The position numbers and the translations under genes were made by a program. Shown here piece after piece: positions 8,217-16,991 of a stretch of DNA of 53,489 nucleotides (position 1 is its first letter; the number at the start of each line of letters is the position of its first letter). Source of the DNA: Dethiobacter alkaliphilus AHT 1 (lineage in GTDB: Bacteria; Bacillota; Dethiobacteria; Dethiobacterales; Dethiobacteraceae); NCBI RefSeq assembly GCF_000174415.1, contig NZ_ACJM01000017.1:1-53489 (forward strand). The letters run 5' to 3'. The notes beneath the pieces were generated by a model. It was not told the DNA's origin, did no database searches, and saw only the letters and a list, made by a program, of their open reading frames with translations.

Positions 8217-8948
8217 TTAGCTTTTTACCTTGGAGTCGCTCATCTTTTCACTGACCATTTTGTTCAGGATGTGATTGATGCCGGCCACCTGCTGTACTTC
8301 CAGTACAAAAGCAATGCCTTTTCCCGGTTGATCCAGTTTTGCTTTTTTAATAATGCCCTGCAACACATCGGAGGTTTGCTCCCGGTTAATTAAAGTCAGA
8401 ACTATTTCTTTTTCCGGCTCAATGGAAATACCAAAAAGCTTAGCCTGTTCATGAATGCCTGTGCCGCGGCCAAAGAGAATGGTACCACCTTCAGCCCCCG
8501 CTTCTTTGGAAGCATCCACCACCAATTCGGCATTATCTTTGTTGACGATGGAGACAATCAGGTCATAAAGAATTGCGTTTTCCACGGGCTCCCCCCCTAC
8601 ATTACTTGGTGTACTGAGCACACACAGATGGCAAATTCCCGCCACCTGCTTAACATTTAGCACAAAGGATACGCCTTTTCCCGGCTTGTCCATACAGCCG
8701 GCCGCCACCACCGCATCCAACACTTGCTGCATATCTTTTTTCTGAATAACTGTAAAGATAATTTCTTTTTCCGGTTCCATGGAAATGCCCAGAAAACGAT
8801 GCAGGCGTTTGGAGGCGGTGCCGCGCCCCATTATGGTGGTTCCTCCTTCAGCGCCTGCTTCTTTGGAGGCTTTAACCACTTTCCTGGCCATCCCTTTGTT
8901 GACGATGGTCATCAGGAGCGCGCAATCCATCTGCGGGCCTAGGCTCAT
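8217..8948 (-). CDS. fused double PII-like (P-II family) signalling protein, 243 aa
   Basis: Two homologous PII-like domains lie in one chain. Both contain a block ending in KEAGAEGGT followed by GRGT, an MEPEKEI or IEPEKEI strand, and a PGKGxxFVLxVxQVAGI end that resembles the PII B-loop. PII proteins are small trimeric sensors of ATP/ADP/2-oxoglutarate or related effectors. The canonical uridylylated T-loop tyrosine is not obvious here. The start at 8948 is chosen because AAGGAG lies 5 nt before it; a longer ORF from 8969 lacks such a site. The gene overlaps the 3' end of the upstream DUF1538 gene by 77 bp in another frame, implying tight coupling. It probably regulates, or is regulated by, those membrane proteins. 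Confidence 0.88.
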   Translation of the reverse strand: MSLGPQMDCALLMTIVNKGMARKVVKASKEAGAEGGTTIMGRGTASKRLHRFLGISMEPEKEIIFTVIQKKDMQQVLDAVVAAGCMDKPGKGVSFVLNVKQVAGICHLCVLSTPSNVGGEPVENAILYDLIVSIVNKDNAELVVDASKEAGAEGGTILFGRGTGIHEQAKLFGISIEPEKEIVLTLINREQTSDVLQGIIKKAKLDQPGKGIAFVLEVQQVAGINHILNKMVSEKMSDSKVKS

Positions 8949-9672
8949 TTTCTCTCTCCTTTCTGCCATACAGCAGTCCTAACACCAGTACCGATAAAAT
9001 AGGGGCCAAAGCCACCAGGGATATCATGCCGAACCCTTCCAAGAGAGGGTCCCGACCCTCCAGGGTGGTGGCCACACCCAAAGCCACCGCGGAAATAAAG
9101 GTTACCGTCATGGGGCCGGTGGCTACACCCCCGGAATCAAAGGCAATGGCGGTAAAGGTGCGGGTGGAAAACCTGGTCATTATCAGCACCGTGGCATAAC
9201 CAATAATAATAAAAGGCCACAAAGACAAGCCAAGCAGGATACGGGTCATGGAGACGGCGATGGAAGCGGCCACCCCCAACGACAAAGTGTAGAGCATAAG
9301 GGTCTGCGGTATATAGCCGCCGGAGGCCTTTTCCACTTCGTAGTTGAGCACCCGGACCGCCGGTTCGGCAAAGGTGGCCACAAAGCCCAGGACAAAGCCA
9401 ATGGGAATCAGTATCCAGTTATATGACAGCGAAGCCAGAGCTGTCCCCATTTTCTGGCCCACCGGCAGAAAGCCCACGTATACGCCCTGCAAAAAAAGGG
9501 ACAGGCCGGCAAAGGCCAAGACCAGGCCGATACCAATTTGTTTTAGTTTATACACAGGCATCTTTAAATAAGTAAGCTGAAAGAAAATAAACAGGACTAA
9601 GAGCGGCAAAAGCGCCGCCGCCACTTCCAGCAGAATGTGACTGAACCCGGCAAAAACCTTAATCTCGCTCAT
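8872..9672 (-). CDS. DUF1538 family membrane protein, copy B
   Basis: This 266-aa integral membrane protein has about seven to eight hydrophobic segments. It is a paralogue of the next gene. Shared landmarks are VGFLPVGQKMGTAL, GFVATFAEPAVRVL, the highly conserved FDSGGVATGPMTVTFI, and EGFGMISLVALAPILSVLVLGLLYG. The acidic AEP and the small-residue GGVxTGPMTV loop could line a transport path, but no function is established. Its C-terminal tail of about 30 residues (after GLLYGRKERE) is hydrophilic and overlaps the PII-like coding region; copy A ends exactly at the YG, so this tail is an extension. The start overlaps the stop of copy A by 4 bp. Confidence 0.88.
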   Translation of the reverse strand: MSEIKVFAGFSHILLEVAAALLPLLVLFIFFQLTYLKMPVYKLKQIGIGLVLAFAGLSLFLQGVYVGFLPVGQKMGTALASLSYNWILIPIGFVLGFVATFAEPAVRVLNYEVEKASGGYIPQTLMLYTLSLGVAASIAVSMTRILLGLSLWPFIIIGYATVLIMTRFSTRTFTAIAFDSGGVATGPMTVTFISAVALGVATTLEGRDPLLEGFGMISLVALAPILSVLVLGLLYGRKERENEPRPADGLRAPDDHRQQRDGQESG

Positions 9673-10367
9673 CCGTAAAACACTCCCAACAAGAGCACCG
9701 CCAGGATTGGGCCAATGGAAGCCAGCGCTACCAGGCCAAAGCCGTCGGATGAAGCGCTTTTGCCGCGCAAAACCGAAGCTACCCCTACTCCCAGGGCCAG
9801 AATAAAGGGCACCGTCATGGGTCCGGTGGTAACCCCGCCGGCATCAAAGGAGATGGGCACAAAATGTGCCGGAGTAAATGCGGCCAGGGCAAAAACCACC
9901 AGATATCCGCCCACTAGCAGATACTGCAGGGGGATGCCCAAAAAAGTTCGCAGCATGGCCAGGCCCACAAAAATGGCAACCCCCAGGGCCACAGTATAGA
10001 TCAGCATATTTTTGGATACGGCGCCGGCGGAAACCAGGTCCACCTGTGTGGCCAGCACCCGGACATCCGGCTCGGCCACGGTAACCACAAAACCTAAAAG
10101 CAAGCCAAAAAAGACCACCAGCCAGACCTTCCCTGTTGCCGGCAAAGCGGCACCGATATGTTCCCCCACCGGGAGCATACCCATCTGCACGCCTAACAGA
10201 AATAAGATGAGTCCGGCCGTTACCATAATGACGCCCACCATGAACTGAATAAACTCCGCCAGAGGGAGCCAGATTAAAGTAAATTGTAAAATGATTACCA
10301 CCACGGTAATGGGAAGCACCGCAAAGAGAACTTCTTTAACCGTTTCGTTAACAGTCTGCATGGGCAC
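9669..10367 (-). CDS. DUF1538 family membrane protein, copy A
   Basis: This 232-aa polytopic membrane protein heads the operon. It carries the same landmarks as copy B: MGMLPVGEHIGAAL, GFVVTVAEPDVRVL, FDAGGVTTGPMTVPFI and DGFGLVALASIGPILAVLLLGVFYG. Two different but homologous membrane subunits next to a PII-like regulator suggest a heteromeric, effector-controlled membrane complex. That is inference; the family has no known activity to my knowledge. The start has an AGGAGGTGCCC binding site directly upstream. Only a weak candidate promoter was seen in the intergenic region. Confidence 0.88.
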   Translation of the reverse strand: MPMQTVNETVKEVLFAVLPITVVVIILQFTLIWLPLAEFIQFMVGVIMVTAGLILFLLGVQMGMLPVGEHIGAALPATGKVWLVVFFGLLLGFVVTVAEPDVRVLATQVDLVSAGAVSKNMLIYTVALGVAIFVGLAMLRTFLGIPLQYLLVGGYLVVFALAAFTPAHFVPISFDAGGVTTGPMTVPFILALGVGVASVLRGKSASSDGFGLVALASIGPILAVLLLGVFYG

Positions 10368-10716
10368 CTCCTGTACTCTTGGTTTCCCTGTATATAATTG
10401 TCCCCAAGAGCTAATAATTCCTGCCGGAAAAGCGGAAATGAAGCATCCTGAGACCGTGTCATCATAATTTGTTAAGACTTTTTTCTTTAAATATCGGGCT
10501 GCCGCTACTCACGGATTATTTAAGTTTTTTTAACAGCTCTTCTTCTCAGATAAACTCTATGGTATTATTCCTTATAATATGGTACTGTCGCCGAGCTTCC
10601 AGGAAACAAACCAGCGTATTTGGCTAAATAGGCGCCCTGAGTTCATTCTTATTCATTCTGCCAAGCCATTTGACGTTTTGCAAAGCAGCTCTCTGCCTGG
10701 CAAACAAATTGCTCGG
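10368..10716. other. intergenic stretch between the DUF1538 operon and PBP1A
   Basis: This 350-bp non-coding stretch lies between divergent genes. It should hold the promoter of the DUF1538 operon on the minus strand, but only a poor match was found (TTATTA-17-TATACA). No known riboswitch core, T-box or terminator was recognised. AT-rich runs and a TATAAT without a -35 box near 10573 are the only notable features. Confidence 0.5.
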
Positions 10717-10745
10717 TTACCGAATTTTGTAGTATATGGTATAAT
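10717..10745 (+). promoter_or_regulatory. extended -10 promoter for PBP1A
   Basis: A perfect -10 TATAAT (10740-10745) is preceded by TGG, giving the extended TGnTATAAT. The -35 position 17 bp upstream (TTACCG, 10717-10722) is poor, consistent with an extended -10 promoter. Confidence 0.65.
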
Positions 10746-10777
10746 CATTTAGAAGTTTCTCTTGAAAGGAGAACCCT

Positions 10778-13456
10778 ATGTCAAACGACCAAAGAAAAAA
10801 TGGTAAAAACAAAATAAAAAAACAGCGCATCCTGCGCCTCTTACTTATTCTGGTTGCAATATTCATTGTGCTGGCAGTGGCCACCGGCTTTACCACCTAT
10901 ACCATAGTAGCCGCCTATATGGAGGACATCCCGGAATTTGATCCGGAACAGATTCTGCCTTCACAAACCTCTTTTATTTATGACAAAGACGGCAATGAAG
11001 TTACGCCGCTTTTGGGGGCGGAAAACCGCATCGCCGTCTCTCTGGATGAAATTTCTGAAGATCTGATTAACGCCTTTATTGCCATTGAAGACGAGCGGTT
11101 TTACGATCATCCCGGCTTTGATGTGCGGGGTATTACCCGCGCAGCGTACCACAACTTCTTTGGCGGCACCGGCACCATCCAGGGTGGCAGTACCATTACC
11201 CAGCAGTTAGTAAAAAACGCCTTTTTAACCACAGATCGCGAAATGAAGCGTAAGGTTCAGGAACTATACATCGCCTATCAAATGGAGCGCAGCTACACCA
11301 AAGAAGAAATTCTGGAATTCTATTTAAATCGTATTTTCTTTGATTTTAACGCCTACGGTGTGGAAGCTGCGGCGCAAACCTATTTTGGCAAGAGCGCTTC
11401 AGATGTAACCCTGGCGGAAGCCGCCATTTTAGCCGGCATCCCCAATTTGCCCGGCAGGTACTCCCCATACCGTAACCTGGAAGAATCTCAAAAAAGGCAG
11501 TCTCTGGTTTTAAACCGCATGGTTGACCTGGAGATGATCACTGCAGCGGAAGCACAGGAAGCGCGGGAGGAAGAACTGGAGCTTGTGGGTCCGCCCAAAC
11601 GCAGCTATTCGTATCAGTGGTTCATCGACTCTGTGGTTCCGCCACCGGATCGCCGGGGAGCAAAGGATAATGTCCTGGCAATCCTGGCCTCTCTTCCCCA
11701 ATATGACGGACTCTCCAGATCAGAACTCTATGATATCATTTATCGCGGCGGCCTGAGAATCTACACCACCTTAGACCCTGAAGCACAAAAGTTTGCAGAA
11801 GAGACAATTAACAATCCCGATCTCTATACCAAACGAGATATCCGTGAAGAAGGCAAGCCGGTGCAGAACCAGGCTGCCATGGTTATCGCCGACCCCAAAA
11901 CCGGTTATGTATCAGCCATTGTTGGCGGCCGGGAATATGATGTCAGCACCAACCAGATAAACCGGGCCATCGAAGGAAGGTTACAGGCCGGCTCCACCAT
12001 TAAACCCATTGTGGCCTTTGCCCCGGCCTTTAATGAAGGCGTTATCAGCCCCGGGACCGTTGTAGACGATGCTCCCAAATCCTGGCCCGGCTCTACCCGG
12101 GATTATCAGCCAAACAATTTTGACCGCCGCTATCAGGGACTGATGACTGTGCGCACAGCACTGCTCCGTTCCCGCAATATCCCTGCCGTAAGCGTACTGC
12201 ACGAACTGGGCTTGAGCACAGGCAAAGATTACGCTCAAAGAATGGGGATTGAATCTTTGTCCGACGAAGGGTTGTCTGTTGCACTGGGTTCGGTAACAAC
12301 AGGTACAAACCCCTATGAAATGGCACAGGCCTTTGCCGTGCTGGCCAATGAAGGTGTGCGCACCGACCTTACCACCGTTACCAGAATTGAGGACAGCAGA
12401 GGTAACGTGCTATATGAATACACACCAACCCATGAAGAAATCCTTTCCCCGCAGGCCGCCTGGCTCACCACCGATGTCCTGGTGGATGCGGTAAGGCACG
12501 GTACCGCCGCAGGCTTTCGCATCGGCCGCACCGTGGCGGCAAAAACCGGCACCAGTGACAATAAACAAAACGTCTGGCTGGCGGCATATACTCCCGACTA
12601 TGTAGCAGTCTTCTGGCAGGGACGGGATCGCTGGGACGACAGGTATGAAGACGGCGGCTTAAGCTCAGGGGCCGATACAAATCCGTTCATGATTCCGATT
12701 ATGAGACATATTCACGAGGATTTGCCCGACAGAGGTTTTGAGCGCCCCGACGGGCTGCGCAGGGTTTCCGTCTCCAACAAAAGCGGCCTGCTGCCCAGTG
12801 ATTATTGTCCTAAAGATACCATTGTCAGTGACTGGTTCCTGCCGAAAAACGTCCCCACTAAAGTGTGTGACCTCCACGTGGAGCTGGAAATCTGCAGCGA
12901 AACCGGACTGTTGGCCAGCGACTACTGCCCGGCCGAACACAGGAAAACAAAAGTCTTCTTTGACCGGCCTGAATTTGAAAGCATTCAGGGACGTCCCAAG
13001 CCTGCCGATGCCGACGACGGCAAAAAACCGCCCAAAGAGGTCTGTGACCAACACACTTACAGGCCCGGCGATGTAAGTAACCTCAGAGGCAGCGGCAGTG
13101 ATGACGGCAAGGTATCACTGTCCTGGGATGAGGCCAAAGATGCTTCCGGTTATCTCATTTTCCGGGAAAGGGGCAGCAACGGGGAATTGGAGCAGATTAC
13201 TTCTAAACCAATAAAAGGCACCTCATATACCGATAAAAAACTTTCCCCCGGTGCCTACACTTACCAGGTTGTTGCCGTAAGCTCTGAAGGGGTAACCTCT
13301 TCTCCCGCCTCAGTCAGTGTCTTGGTAGATGAGCCGAAGCCCGAACCGGAGCCTGACCCGGAACCCGACGACGATGACAACGATGATGATAATGATGACA
13401 ATGACAACGACAATAATGGTAATGAGAATCGAGGCAGAGGCAATAACAACAACTAA
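10778..13456 (+). CDS. ponA: penicillin-binding protein 1A, bifunctional transglycosylase/transpeptidase
   Basis: The 892-aa class A PBP polymerises glycan strands and cross-links peptidoglycan outside the membrane. A basic cytoplasmic tail and one membrane helix (about residues 18-48) come first. The GT51 domain follows, with catalytic E104 (IEDERFYDHPG) and the GGSTITQQL block. The transpeptidase has S406-x-x-K409 (GSTIK), S465-R-N467 and K589-T-G. Downstream are two repeated segments containing SGLLPSDYCP and TGLLASDYCP with cysteines, then a fibronectin type III domain (about residues 763-850). The end is a Pro/Glu then Asp/Asn-rich tail finishing RGRGNNNN. The SD is AAAGGAG. It is monocistronic, with its own promoter and terminator. 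Confidence 0.95.
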   Translation: MSNDQRKNGKNKIKKQRILRLLLILVAIFIVLAVATGFTTYTIVAAYMEDIPEFDPEQILPSQTSFIYDKDGNEVTPLLGAENRIAVSLDEISEDLINAFIAIEDERFYDHPGFDVRGITRAAYHNFFGGTGTIQGGSTITQQLVKNAFLTTDREMKRKVQELYIAYQMERSYTKEEILEFYLNRIFFDFNAYGVEAAAQTYFGKSASDVTLAEAAILAGIPNLPGRYSPYRNLEESQKRQSLVLNRMVDLEMITAAEAQEAREEELELVGPPKRSYSYQWFIDSVVPPPDRRGAKDNVLAILASLPQYDGLSRSELYDIIYRGGLRIYTTLDPEAQKFAEETINNPDLYTKRDIREEGKPVQNQAAMVIADPKTGYVSAIVGGREYDVSTNQINRAIEGRLQAGSTIKPIVAFAPAFNEGVISPGTVVDDAPKSWPGSTRDYQPNNFDRRYQGLMTVRTALLRSRNIPAVSVLHELGLSTGKDYAQRMGIESLSDEGLSVALGSVTTGTNPYEMAQAFAVLANEGVRTDLTTVTRIEDSRGNVLYEYTPTHEEILSPQAAWLTTDVLVDAVRHGTAAGFRIGRTVAAKTGTSDNKQNVWLAAYTPDYVAVFWQGRDRWDDRYEDGGLSSGADTNPFMIPIMRHIHEDLPDRGFERPDGLRRVSVSNKSGLLPSDYCPKDTIVSDWFLPKNVPTKVCDLHVELEICSETGLLASDYCPAEHRKTKVFFDRPEFESIQGRPKPADADDGKKPPKEVCDQHTYRPGDVSNLRGSGSDDGKVSLSWDEAKDASGYLIFRERGSNGELEQITSKPIKGTSYTDKKLSPGAYTYQVVAVSSEGVTSSPASVSVLVDEPKPEPEPDPEPDDDDNDDDNDDNDNDNNGNENRGRGNNNN

Positions 13457-13466
13457 CGGTTAGTTA

Positions 13467-13508
13467 AAGCCCCCGGTCAGTGTAACTGAAACTGATCCGG
13501 GGGCTTTT
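13467..13508. terminator. intrinsic terminator between ponA and mutS2
   Basis: The long stem AAGCCCCCGG/CCGGGGGCTT (13467-13476 with 13497-13506) contains an inner TCAGT/ACTGA pairing. T-runs flank it, so it can serve both convergent genes. Confidence 0.93.
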
Positions 13509-13515
13509 GTGTTTC

Positions 13516-15843
13516 TTATTTTATTTCAATTACCGTGGCACCGGTGCCGCCCTCTGCAGGCTGGCCCATCCGCATGGAGGCCACATGGGGGTGGCCCTTT
13601 AAATAATCCTGTAATCCGGCACGGAGTCGGCCCGTACCCTTACCGTGAATCAGCCGTACTTCCTTCAATCCGGCCAGAGCAGCTTCATCCAGATAAGTTT
13701 CCACTTTCATGGCCGCCTCATCTAAGGTGTGGCCACGCAAATCCAACTCGGGCGGCACATCCCGCCGGCTAACCATGGTTGTGGGCCGGGGGGATTCCTT
13801 TTTCGTTGGCTTCACATAGGACAGGTCGGCGGGCTCCACGGTAATCCGCATCATACCCACCTGCACCTGGATTTGGCTTTGCCCCGCCTTAACCACCGTG
13901 CCACGCTGCCCCAGGCTGTTGACATATACTTCACTGCCTTCTGTCAGCTCCTCGGCGGAAAGCGGTTTAGAGGTGGACTGGGAAACCTGCAGTTCTGTAA
14001 AATCAGTGTCCAGTTTACGAAGCTTTTCCGCTGCGTTTTCCACCTCCTCCTGGAGAGGAGAAGCGGCTGCAGCCATTTTGCGCAGCTGTTTTAAGAGCTG
14101 CTGGGCTTCCCTTTTGGCGGAAATCACCGTTTCCTGGGCATCACGTCTGGCTTTTTCCAGTATTTCGCTTTTGCGCCGGGCCAGGTCCTCTTTTTCCTGT
14201 TGGATTTGCAAAAGCAGTGCTTTTGATTGCTGCCTTTCATCTTCCACCTGGCGGGATACCACTTCAATGCGCTGGCGGTCGGCCACCAAATCGGCCACCA
14301 CCTCCTCCAGACGGGTCTCCTCCTGGGAGAGAAACTCTTTGCCGCGACGGATAATGTCCTGATCCAAACCCAACCTTTGGGCAATGGCAAAGGCGTTGCT
14401 GACACCGGGAACGCCCACCAGAAGCTGATAGGTGGGGCGCAGTGTGGCCACATCAAACTCCACCGATGCGTTTTCCATGCCTTGGGTAACATAGGCAAAA
14501 GTCTTTAACTGACTGTAGTGGGTGGTGCCTACGGTAACCGCTCCGAAGTTATGCAGGTACTCCAGAATGGCCATGGCCAGGCCCGCTCCTTCGGTGGGAT
14601 CGGTGCCGGCACCCACTTCGTCCAACAATACCAGGGAACCGGGGACCAGTTGCCCCAGGATGTCGATGATGTTTTTTAAGTGTCCGGAAAAAGTGGACAA
14701 GGACTGGGTGATATCCTGCTCATCACCGATATCGGCGAAGATGCGGGGAAACACGGCAAGTTCGCTGCCTTCCTCAGCCGGGACATGCAGCCCGCTTTGC
14801 GCCATAATGGAGAAAAGGCCCACAGTCTTTAAGGTAACTGTTTTTCCTCCCGTATTGGGCCCGGTAATAACCAGTGTGCGTAAATTCTCCCCCATTTCCA
14901 GGGAAATGGGTACCACGTCACCGGTCAACAGTGGATGCCGCCCCGAGAGGATATGCAGATAACCCCGGTCGTTTAATTTGGGCTCGCTGGCTTTTTGCGC
15001 CAGGCTCAGCCGTGCTTTGGCTATGATAAAATCCAGTTCCGCATAAAGGGTCAGGGACGTTACCAGCGTTTCCTTTTCACCGCCGGCCCATTGCGACAGC
15101 CTGACCAGGATTCTTTCCCTTTCCTTTTCCTCTTCCCGCCGCAGCACAGTAAGCCGGTTATTGGCCTCCACCGCCCAGAGCGGTTCGATAAACAGCGTGG
15201 CACCGCTGGCAGACTGGTCATGGACCACTCCGGGGACCTGAGACCTGTACTCCTGCCTAATAGGCACCACCAGCCGGTCTCCCCGTACCGTAACCAGGTT
15301 TTCCTGCAAAGCTTTATGATTGCCGGGGTTGCGGACAAAACGGTCAAAGCGCTCCCGCAAGTCCTGCTCTCCCCCATTGATACTGCGTCGCAGGCGCAAC
15401 AGTTCGGCACTGGCCTGATCACGCAGGCGGCCTTCTTCATCCAGGGTATTTTTCAGCTCCTCACGCAGGTTAGGCAGAGCATCCATCTGCCGGGTGAGGC
15501 CGGTCAATACCGGATAGCCCTCTTTTTCCTTAAAGAAGCCTTTTAGCTTTGTCACCGCCTGCAGCAGGCGCCATACACCAAAAAGCTGTTCTTCCCCTAA
15601 CATGCTGCCGCGGGCTGCCACATCCAGAATGCGGCGCAAATCCGGCACCCTCTCCAACCCAATCTGGTTGCGTTTAATTAAGGACACCGCTTCAGTGGTT
15701 TCAGCCTGCCAGCGCCGGGCCAGCTCCAGCTGGGATGTGGGGGTTAAATCCTCGGCCAGCTCCCTGCCCATGGGGGTAACTGTATAATCCATCAGAGCCT
15801 GTCGGATTGCGGCAAACTCCAATAAGCGAATCTCTCTCTCCAT
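13516..15843 (-). CDS. mutS2: MutS2 family ATPase/endonuclease
   Basis: The 775-aa protein is of normal MutS2 length. It has the MutS clamp and ATPase regions with Walker A GPNTGGKT (328-335), the downstream LLDEVGAGTDPTEG Walker B block, a long coiled coil, a KOW-like segment (GSEVYVNSLGQRGTV) and a C-terminal Smr nuclease domain (LDLRGHTLDEA near 700, HGKGTGRLR). MutS2 suppresses recombination in some bacteria and rescues collided ribosomes in B. subtilis. The mpg gene ends 6 bp upstream, so the two are probably co-transcribed. The gene converges on ponA across a shared terminator. Confidence 0.96.
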   Translation of the reverse strand: MEREIRLLEFAAIRQALMDYTVTPMGRELAEDLTPTSQLELARRWQAETTEAVSLIKRNQIGLERVPDLRRILDVAARGSMLGEEQLFGVWRLLQAVTKLKGFFKEKEGYPVLTGLTRQMDALPNLREELKNTLDEEGRLRDQASAELLRLRRSINGGEQDLRERFDRFVRNPGNHKALQENLVTVRGDRLVVPIRQEYRSQVPGVVHDQSASGATLFIEPLWAVEANNRLTVLRREEEKERERILVRLSQWAGGEKETLVTSLTLYAELDFIIAKARLSLAQKASEPKLNDRGYLHILSGRHPLLTGDVVPISLEMGENLRTLVITGPNTGGKTVTLKTVGLFSIMAQSGLHVPAEEGSELAVFPRIFADIGDEQDITQSLSTFSGHLKNIIDILGQLVPGSLVLLDEVGAGTDPTEGAGLAMAILEYLHNFGAVTVGTTHYSQLKTFAYVTQGMENASVEFDVATLRPTYQLLVGVPGVSNAFAIAQRLGLDQDIIRRGKEFLSQEETRLEEVVADLVADRQRIEVVSRQVEDERQQSKALLLQIQQEKEDLARRKSEILEKARRDAQETVISAKREAQQLLKQLRKMAAAASPLQEEVENAAEKLRKLDTDFTELQVSQSTSKPLSAEELTEGSEVYVNSLGQRGTVVKAGQSQIQVQVGMMRITVEPADLSYVKPTKKESPRPTTMVSRRDVPPELDLRGHTLDEAAMKVETYLDEAALAGLKEVRLIHGKGTGRLRAGLQDYLKGHPHVASMRMGQPAEGGTGATVIEIK

Positions 15844-15849
15844 TTACTA

Positions 15850-16449
15850 TCACTTCCTCGATACATAAGGGTTCCCGCTTACATAAAAGCGCAGCGGCAA
15901 ATCCTCTGCCACTGAAATACCTATCCGGGTGGTGGTAATGATTTCCCCGGGTTCTTCTCCGTCATCGGCCAGAAACAAGGGCCCGGCGGTCAAATCCGCC
16001 TCGTTTAACGTTTTATCTATGGCCATGGCCTGGCACAATTTTCCCGGGCCGGAGGTCAATTGCCTTTTTACTTGTGTTTTCCGCCTTTGGGCCATTAATT
16101 CCAGGCCATAGACGGGCTCCAGTGCCCGGACCAGCACCGCTTCTCCCTCTCCCGGAGGCGCGGCGACCACATTAAAACAGTAATGAATCCCGTAAATTAA
16201 ATAAACATAGGCGTACCCCGCCTCACCAAACATAGCCTGGTTGCGGGCTGTCATTCCCCGGCAGGCATGACATGCCGGATCATTATGAAACAGATAGGCT
16301 TCAGTCTCCACAATCCGGCCGGCAGTAATTCCTTGTGCAGATTTATGAACCAAAAGTTTGCCCAGCATCCGTCGGGCCACTTCTTCAGTAGGTTTACGGT
16401 AAAACGTTTTCGATAGGGGTTGTTGGAAAAATTGATCCATAGTACTCAC
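15850..16449 (-). CDS. 3-methyladenine DNA glycosylase, AAG/MPG family
   Basis: The 199-aa enzyme excises alkylated purines and hypoxanthine in base-excision repair. Family landmarks are ARRMLGKLLVH, the catalytic-region ETEAYLFHNDPACHA with Y and E, GMTARNQAMFG, GYAYVYLIYGIHYCFNVV and LTSGPGKLCQAM. Length is typical. The ORF may start at the first methionine or at the second (MDQFF) three codons on; GTGAGTACT precedes the first. It lies directly upstream of mutS2. The divergent coiled-coil gene starts 69 bp away. Confidence 0.95.
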   Translation of the reverse strand: MSTMDQFFQQPLSKTFYRKPTEEVARRMLGKLLVHKSAQGITAGRIVETEAYLFHNDPACHACRGMTARNQAMFGEAGYAYVYLIYGIHYCFNVVAAPPGEGEAVLVRALEPVYGLELMAQRRKTQVKRQLTSGPGKLCQAMAIDKTLNEADLTAGPLFLADDGEEPGEIITTTRIGISVAEDLPLRFYVSGNPYVSRK

Positions 16450-16518
16450 CTTTACTTATAAACTGTATTATCTACGGCACACTAACAACAACGGCAGCAA
16501 AGATTTGAGGTGATAGAT

Positions 16519-16962
16519 ATGACAGTTCAGATGTGGGAACAAAAAGATCTGCAGGAAAACATTGAAAACCTGCACGGGGCCATTAAAGAGCAGCAGCAAC
16601 TGGCCGAACAGGCGCTGCAGCAGACCCTGCAGAAAGCAGCAGCTCTGCAGGCCCAGCTGCAAAAAATCAAGGCCATGCACGCCCAGGTACTGGCCATGCA
16701 GGAGGTGTTGGAGGAGCAGGGCCCGCGCAACAATCCTCAATTCCTGCTGGAAATGGTCAAACAGCTGGCCAACAGCGTACAGGAGCAGCAGGAAGACTCG
16801 CAAAAGCAGGTAACGCAGGCTCTGCAGCTGGCAGTCTCCGCCCTGTCCGAATCACAAGGGGCGCTTTCAGAGAACCGCTGCTTCTCGCAAATGGCCCAGA
16901 TGGTTAAAGAATGTGAAATTATGATGCAGCAAAACCATACTCATCAAAACCACATCCATTAA
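16519..16962 (+). CDS. glutamine-rich coiled-coil protein, 147 aa
   Basis: This soluble protein is almost entirely helical and very rich in Gln, Met, Leu and Ala (ALQQTLQKAAALQAQLQKIK), ending in a histidine-rich tail (HTHQNHIH). No known domain is recognised. Heptad-like spacing suggests a coiled coil; the His tail could bind metal. The start at 16519 is preferred over GTG at 16510 because GAGGTGAT (16507-16514) forms the binding site for it. It lies alone between divergent mpg and convergent polX, and shares a terminator with polX. It may belong to the spore-coat-type or uncharacterised coiled-coil proteins, but that is a guess. Confidence 0.75.
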   Translation: MTVQMWEQKDLQENIENLHGAIKEQQQLAEQALQQTLQKAAALQAQLQKIKAMHAQVLAMQEVLEEQGPRNNPQFLLEMVKQLANSVQEQQEDSQKQVTQALQLAVSALSESQGALSENRCFSQMAQMVKECEIMMQQNHTHQNHIH

Positions 16963-16991
16963 AACCGGCAATTACTGCCGGTTTAATTTTT
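16962..16991. terminator. intrinsic terminator shared by the coiled-coil gene and polX
   Basis: The perfect 9-bp stem AAACCGGCA/TGCCGGTTT (16962-16970, 16976-16984) is followed by AATTTTTTT on the plus strand. It overlaps the stop codon of the polX-like gene. Confidence 0.9.

Noticed and set aside
10368-10777. Riboswitch before the DUF1538 operon or ponA
   Set aside because: No core motif of any riboswitch I know (K+/c-di-AMP, Mn2+, lysine, glycine, PreQ1) was recognised on either strand.
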